This document shows, piece by piece, positions 7,017 to 8,631 of a stretch of 8,631 bases of DNA (the stretch's first letter is position 1; every line of letters begins with the position of its first letter). The DNA comes from an uncultured Slackia sp. (GTDB taxonomy: Bacteria > Actinomycetota > Coriobacteriia > Coriobacteriales > Eggerthellaceae). Under the pieces are notes generated by a model. It was not told the origin of the DNA, ran no database searches, and worked only from the letters and a program-made list of their open reading frames with translations. The translations under genes were made by a program, and so were the position numbers. Location of the stretch: NCBI RefSeq assembly GCF_959608125.1, contig NZ_CAUHPG010000037.1, positions 1 through 8,631 of the forward strand, read 5' to 3'.

Positions 7017-8159
7017 TCATGCCCTTTTCATCCGGCGCTTCGCCTGTGACTCGATTCCTATCGATTCACGATACTTGGCCACGGTTCTTCGTTTGACCTC
7101 TATCCCCTCGGCATTCAACCGATCGGTTATCGCGGAATCGCTCAGAGGCTTTTCGGGGTCTTCTTCCGCGATAATCGCGCGAATTCGTTCTTTAATGTCG
7201 AACGAAGAAACCGACCCCTTACCCGATGAGGCCTTGTTCTGAGGCAGAGCGCGCGTGAAAAACATCTTCAGAGGAAACGTTCCTCGGGGAGTCTGCGCGT
7301 ATTTCCCCTGAACCGTCCTGCTAATCGTCGACACATGCACATCAAGCGCATCGGCAGCCTGCTTCATGGTCAAAGGGGCAAGACCGCCATCGGAAGATAT
7401 GAAGAAGCGGAACTGCTTCTCAACGAGAAACACCCCGAATCTATGCAGCGTGATGCCACGCTGTTCTATGCTGCGCAGAAACACTTCGGCATCCTTGCGC
7501 TTTTCTTCGAGATAGGCACGCGCCTGCTCACCAAGGCCTCCCTCATCCATCATGGCCAGATATTCGGCGTTCAACCCGATGCCAGGACCTATGGAACCGG
7601 TCACTTCAACGGTGAAATCGGTGCCGCGACGGCGAATCACGATATCGGGAACGATATAGCGAGCATCGGATCGCTGCCAAAACGACGCACCTGGACGCGG
7701 ATTCATATCGGCTACGGCACGACAAAGGAAGCCGGCCTCAGAGGTCGACACGCCAAGCGACCTGGCTATCGAAGAAAGCCTATTAGCGGCAACGTCTTCG
7801 AGGTGCCGACGCACGAGCGTCCTGAGCATGGGAGCATACGGGTCGTCGTCTTGCACTTGGAGCAGCAGACACTCCGACAAATCACGAGCGCCGACGCCTG
7901 CGGGCTGCAAGGATTGAAGTCTGCGAAGCCCACGAGCGGCGGCCTCGATCGACACGCCGCACGCAAACGCCACCATGGACAGATCGCCGACGAAATAGCC
8001 ATCGTCGGACACGCATTCGATCAGAGCATCCATCAGGCGACGTTCGCCATCCGGCAGGCGCATTCCGACCGTTTGCACATGCAAGTATTCCTGCAGGGTT
8101 TCGGTTTGCCGACACTCATCCTGGATGCGGGAGAAATCCCATTCGAACGACGGCGTCAA
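7017..8159 (-). CDS. rpoN: RNA polymerase sigma-54 factor, C-terminal part (core-binding and DNA-binding), frame-shifted from its N-terminus
   Basis: This frame carries everything of sigma-54 except Region I. The core-binding domain spans about residues 20-210 (TLQEYLHVQT, SDDGYF, LQSLQPAGVGARDLSECL). The helix-turn-helix that reads the -12 element lies at about 262-300 (LTMKQAADALDVHVSTISR, then KYAQTPRGTFPLK), and the RpoN box KRRTVAKYRE at 356-365, one residue off the classical ARRTVAKYR. All key motifs are intact, which argues against long-standing decay. The first in-frame start is a TTG at 8159 whose bases overlap the stop of the upstream frame as TTGA, with no clear ribosome binding site. 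The same frame is open further upstream through the C8 run at 8187-8180. A -1 shift there would give a full sigma-54 of 482 residues (7017-8464). It is followed after 49 bases by the activator gene. Confidence 0.93.
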   Translation of the reverse strand: MTPSFEWDFSRIQDECRQTETLQEYLHVQTVGMRLPDGERRLMDALIECVSDDGYFVGDLSMVAFACGVSIEAAARGLRRLQSLQPAGVGARDLSECLLLQVQDDDPYAPMLRTLVRRHLEDVAANRLSSIARSLGVSTSEAGFLCRAVADMNPRPGASFWQRSDARYIVPDIVIRRRGTDFTVEVTGSIGPGIGLNAEYLAMMDEGGLGEQARAYLEEKRKDAEVFLRSIEQRGITLHRFGVFLVEKQFRFFISSDGGLAPLTMKQAADALDVHVSTISRTVQGKYAQTPRGTFPLKMFFTRALPQNKASSGKGSVSSFDIKERIRAIIAEEDPEKPLSDSAITDRLNAEGIEVKRRTVAKYRESIGIESQAKRRMKRA

Positions 8160-8464
8160 ACTTCTTTCACAACGAGATAGGGGGGGGTGCTTTCCGGGAA
8201 TCTATCGAAGCTCGAGCAATCTCTCGATGCAGATGCGACGTCGCATTCGTCGCTTTCGGGCAGTTCGCTATAGGAAAACAGGCCGTCAGAGAAATCTATC
8301 TCAATCAAAGGATTCGATTCTGCGGCTTGTTCTATATATTCGGGAAGAGACGCAACGGGCAGAGCCAAAACCTCAAGCCCCTGTAACGCCGTCGGCGCAA
8401 GATGGGTTTTCGTCTTCGCCGCAACCGACGACGACGGTCGGGCGGCCGTAGCCATACGCTCCAC
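8156..8464 (-). CDS. rpoN: RNA polymerase sigma-54 factor, N-terminal part (Region I), ending early after a frame change
   Basis: This 102-residue frame encodes the Region I of sigma-54 that contacts activator and keeps the holoenzyme silent. The segment from about 21 to 57 (LAPTALQGLEVLAL, LPEYIEQAAESNPLIEID) matches the family pattern LqqaleiLqls..eL.eyi.qelesNPLlE. An acidic linker with many D, E and S residues follows, like Region II. After STPP the frame runs through the C8 tract into nine foreign residues (YLVVKEVstop pattern) and ends at 8156. The start is taken as GTG at 8464, which has AAAGGGGGAG just upstream; an ATG three codons later (8455) is the alternative. About 19 residues precede Region I, slightly longer than usual. 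This half and the frame starting at 8159 together make one normal rpoN. Confidence 0.88.
   Translation of the reverse strand: MERMATAARPSSSVAAKTKTHLAPTALQGLEVLALPVASLPEYIEQAAESNPLIEIDFSDGLFSYSELPESDECDVASASRDCSSFDRFPESTPPYLVVKEV
8180..8187 (-). repeat. C8 homopolymer at the rpoN frame break
   Basis: Eight consecutive C on the coding strand (G8 on plus) lie where the Region I frame and the core-binding frame must be joined. In the upstream frame the codons are ACC CCC CCC TAT. With one more C, or a ribosome slipping back one base, reading continues as CTA TCT CGT into the core-binding frame with no stop in between. Eight C retain perfect pairing after a -1 slip in both P and A sites. Either mutational or translational slippage is therefore possible. 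Confidence 0.85.
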
Positions 8465-8486
8465 GCACTCCCCCTTTCATAACGCA

Positions 8487-8522
8487 GGTTTTCATTTTAA
8501 ACAGTCGACCCTGCAAGAAAAA
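8487..8522 (-). promoter_or_regulatory. Putative housekeeping promoter of rpoN, inside an inverted repeat
   Basis: On the minus strand TAAAAT (8499-8494) matches a -10 box in 5 of 6 positions, giving a start near 8487 and a leader of about 22 bases before the GTG at 8464. The -35 region at 17 bases (TTTTTC) is poor. The -10 is bracketed by GCAGG (8484-8488) and CCTGC (8510-8514), a 5-bp inverted repeat that could hold a repressor or activator dimer. The -10 is the best-supported part. Confidence 0.38.
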
Positions 8523-8568
8523 TATCAAATCGTAGGTTTTTCCATTCCTGAAAGAATCAAACGTGACC

Positions 8569-8584
8569 TGGCATGTTTTATGCT
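8569..8584 (+). promoter_or_regulatory. Sigma-54 (-24/-12) promoter pointing out of the window
   Basis: TGGCATGTTTTATGCT fits the sigma-54 consensus TGGCAC-N5-TTGCW. The invariant GG (8570-8571) and GC (8582-8583) are separated by exactly 10 bases, TGGCA is complete in the -24 block, and the -12 block reads ATGCT instead of TTGCT. Transcription would start near 8595 and run right, away from rpoN, into a gene outside the window. Its place next to the genes for sigma-54 and its activator strengthens the call. An imperfect inverted repeat, ATTC-N6-GAAT (8544-8557), lies just upstream and is a weak candidate for an activator site. Confidence 0.7.
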
Positions 8585-8631
8585 CTCCCCTTCATGGGGC
8601 TTTACGGGCCTAAACCACGAGCGCGGCCTCG
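8585..8631. other. Leader region at the right edge, no gene identified
   Basis: Behind the predicted sigma-54 start point there is a short CCCC-TTCAT-GGGG hairpin (8587-8599). An ATG at 8594-8596 opens a frame to the window edge (MGLYGPKPRARP), but it coincides with the predicted transcription start and has no ribosome binding site, so I do not call it a gene. Confidence 0.3.

Noticed and set aside
8509..8530. Second -24/-12-like site on the minus strand in front of rpoN (TGATATTTTTCTTGCA)
   Set aside because: The -12 part TTGCA is perfect, but the invariant GG of the -24 block is GA, so I do not claim that rpoN drives itself through sigma-54.
8594..8631. Possible gene start at the right edge (MGLYGPKPRARP)
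   Set aside because: The ATG lies at the predicted sigma-54 transcription start, has no ribosome binding site, and only 12 codons are visible.
1..8631. CRISPR arrays, tRNA or rRNA genes, insertion sequences
   Set aside because: No regular direct repeats, no tRNA-like cloverleaf sequences, no rRNA segments and no transposase motifs were seen on reading both strands.

Overview
The window looks like ordinary chromosome from a GC-rich bacterium. The codon use, the gene content (short TilS, Maf, an RlmD/RlmCD-type methyltransferase) and the style of the AcoR-like regulator would suit an anaerobic high-GC Gram-positive such as the Coriobacteriia/Eggerthellaceae. That placement is a guess from general character, not from a diagnostic marker. 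Every gene I can support lies on the minus strand, so transcription runs from the right edge to the left.

Right part (about 4940-8631): a sigma-54 cassette. The first gene is rpoN. In this sequence it is broken into two overlapping frames (8156-8464 and 7017-8159) at a run of eight C on the coding strand (G8 on the plus strand, 8180-8187). A -1 shift, or one extra C, would join the halves into a 482-residue sigma-54 of normal size. Forty-nine bases downstream is a 674-residue AcoR-type enhancer-binding protein with GAF, PAS-like and AAA+ domains and an intact GAFTGA motif, but an odd C-terminal helix-turn-helix. In front of rpoN, pointing the other way and out of the window, is a near-consensus -24/-12 promoter (8569-8584). 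Sigma factor, activator and a probable target promoter are therefore adjacent.

Middle part (2154-4850): a 23S rRNA uracil-5-methyltransferase with a long basic N-terminal tail and a Cys-rich C-terminal tail, then cysteine synthase cysK, which is followed by a clear Rho-independent terminator at 2154-2182. The methyltransferase appears to have a promoter so close to its ATG that its mRNA may be leaderless.

Left part (1-2040): an AT-rich promoter region, then maf (nucleotide pyrophosphatase) and tilS (tRNA-Ile lysidine synthetase) separated by one base and surely co-transcribed. After tilS come two hairpins and the first 16 codons of another minus-strand reading frame with a good ribosome binding site, cut by the window edge.

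The point most worth pursuing is the interrupted rpoN. It may be a phase-variable or programmed-frameshift sigma-54, a split sigma-54, a recent pseudogene or a homopolymer sequencing error. The sequence alone cannot decide between these.
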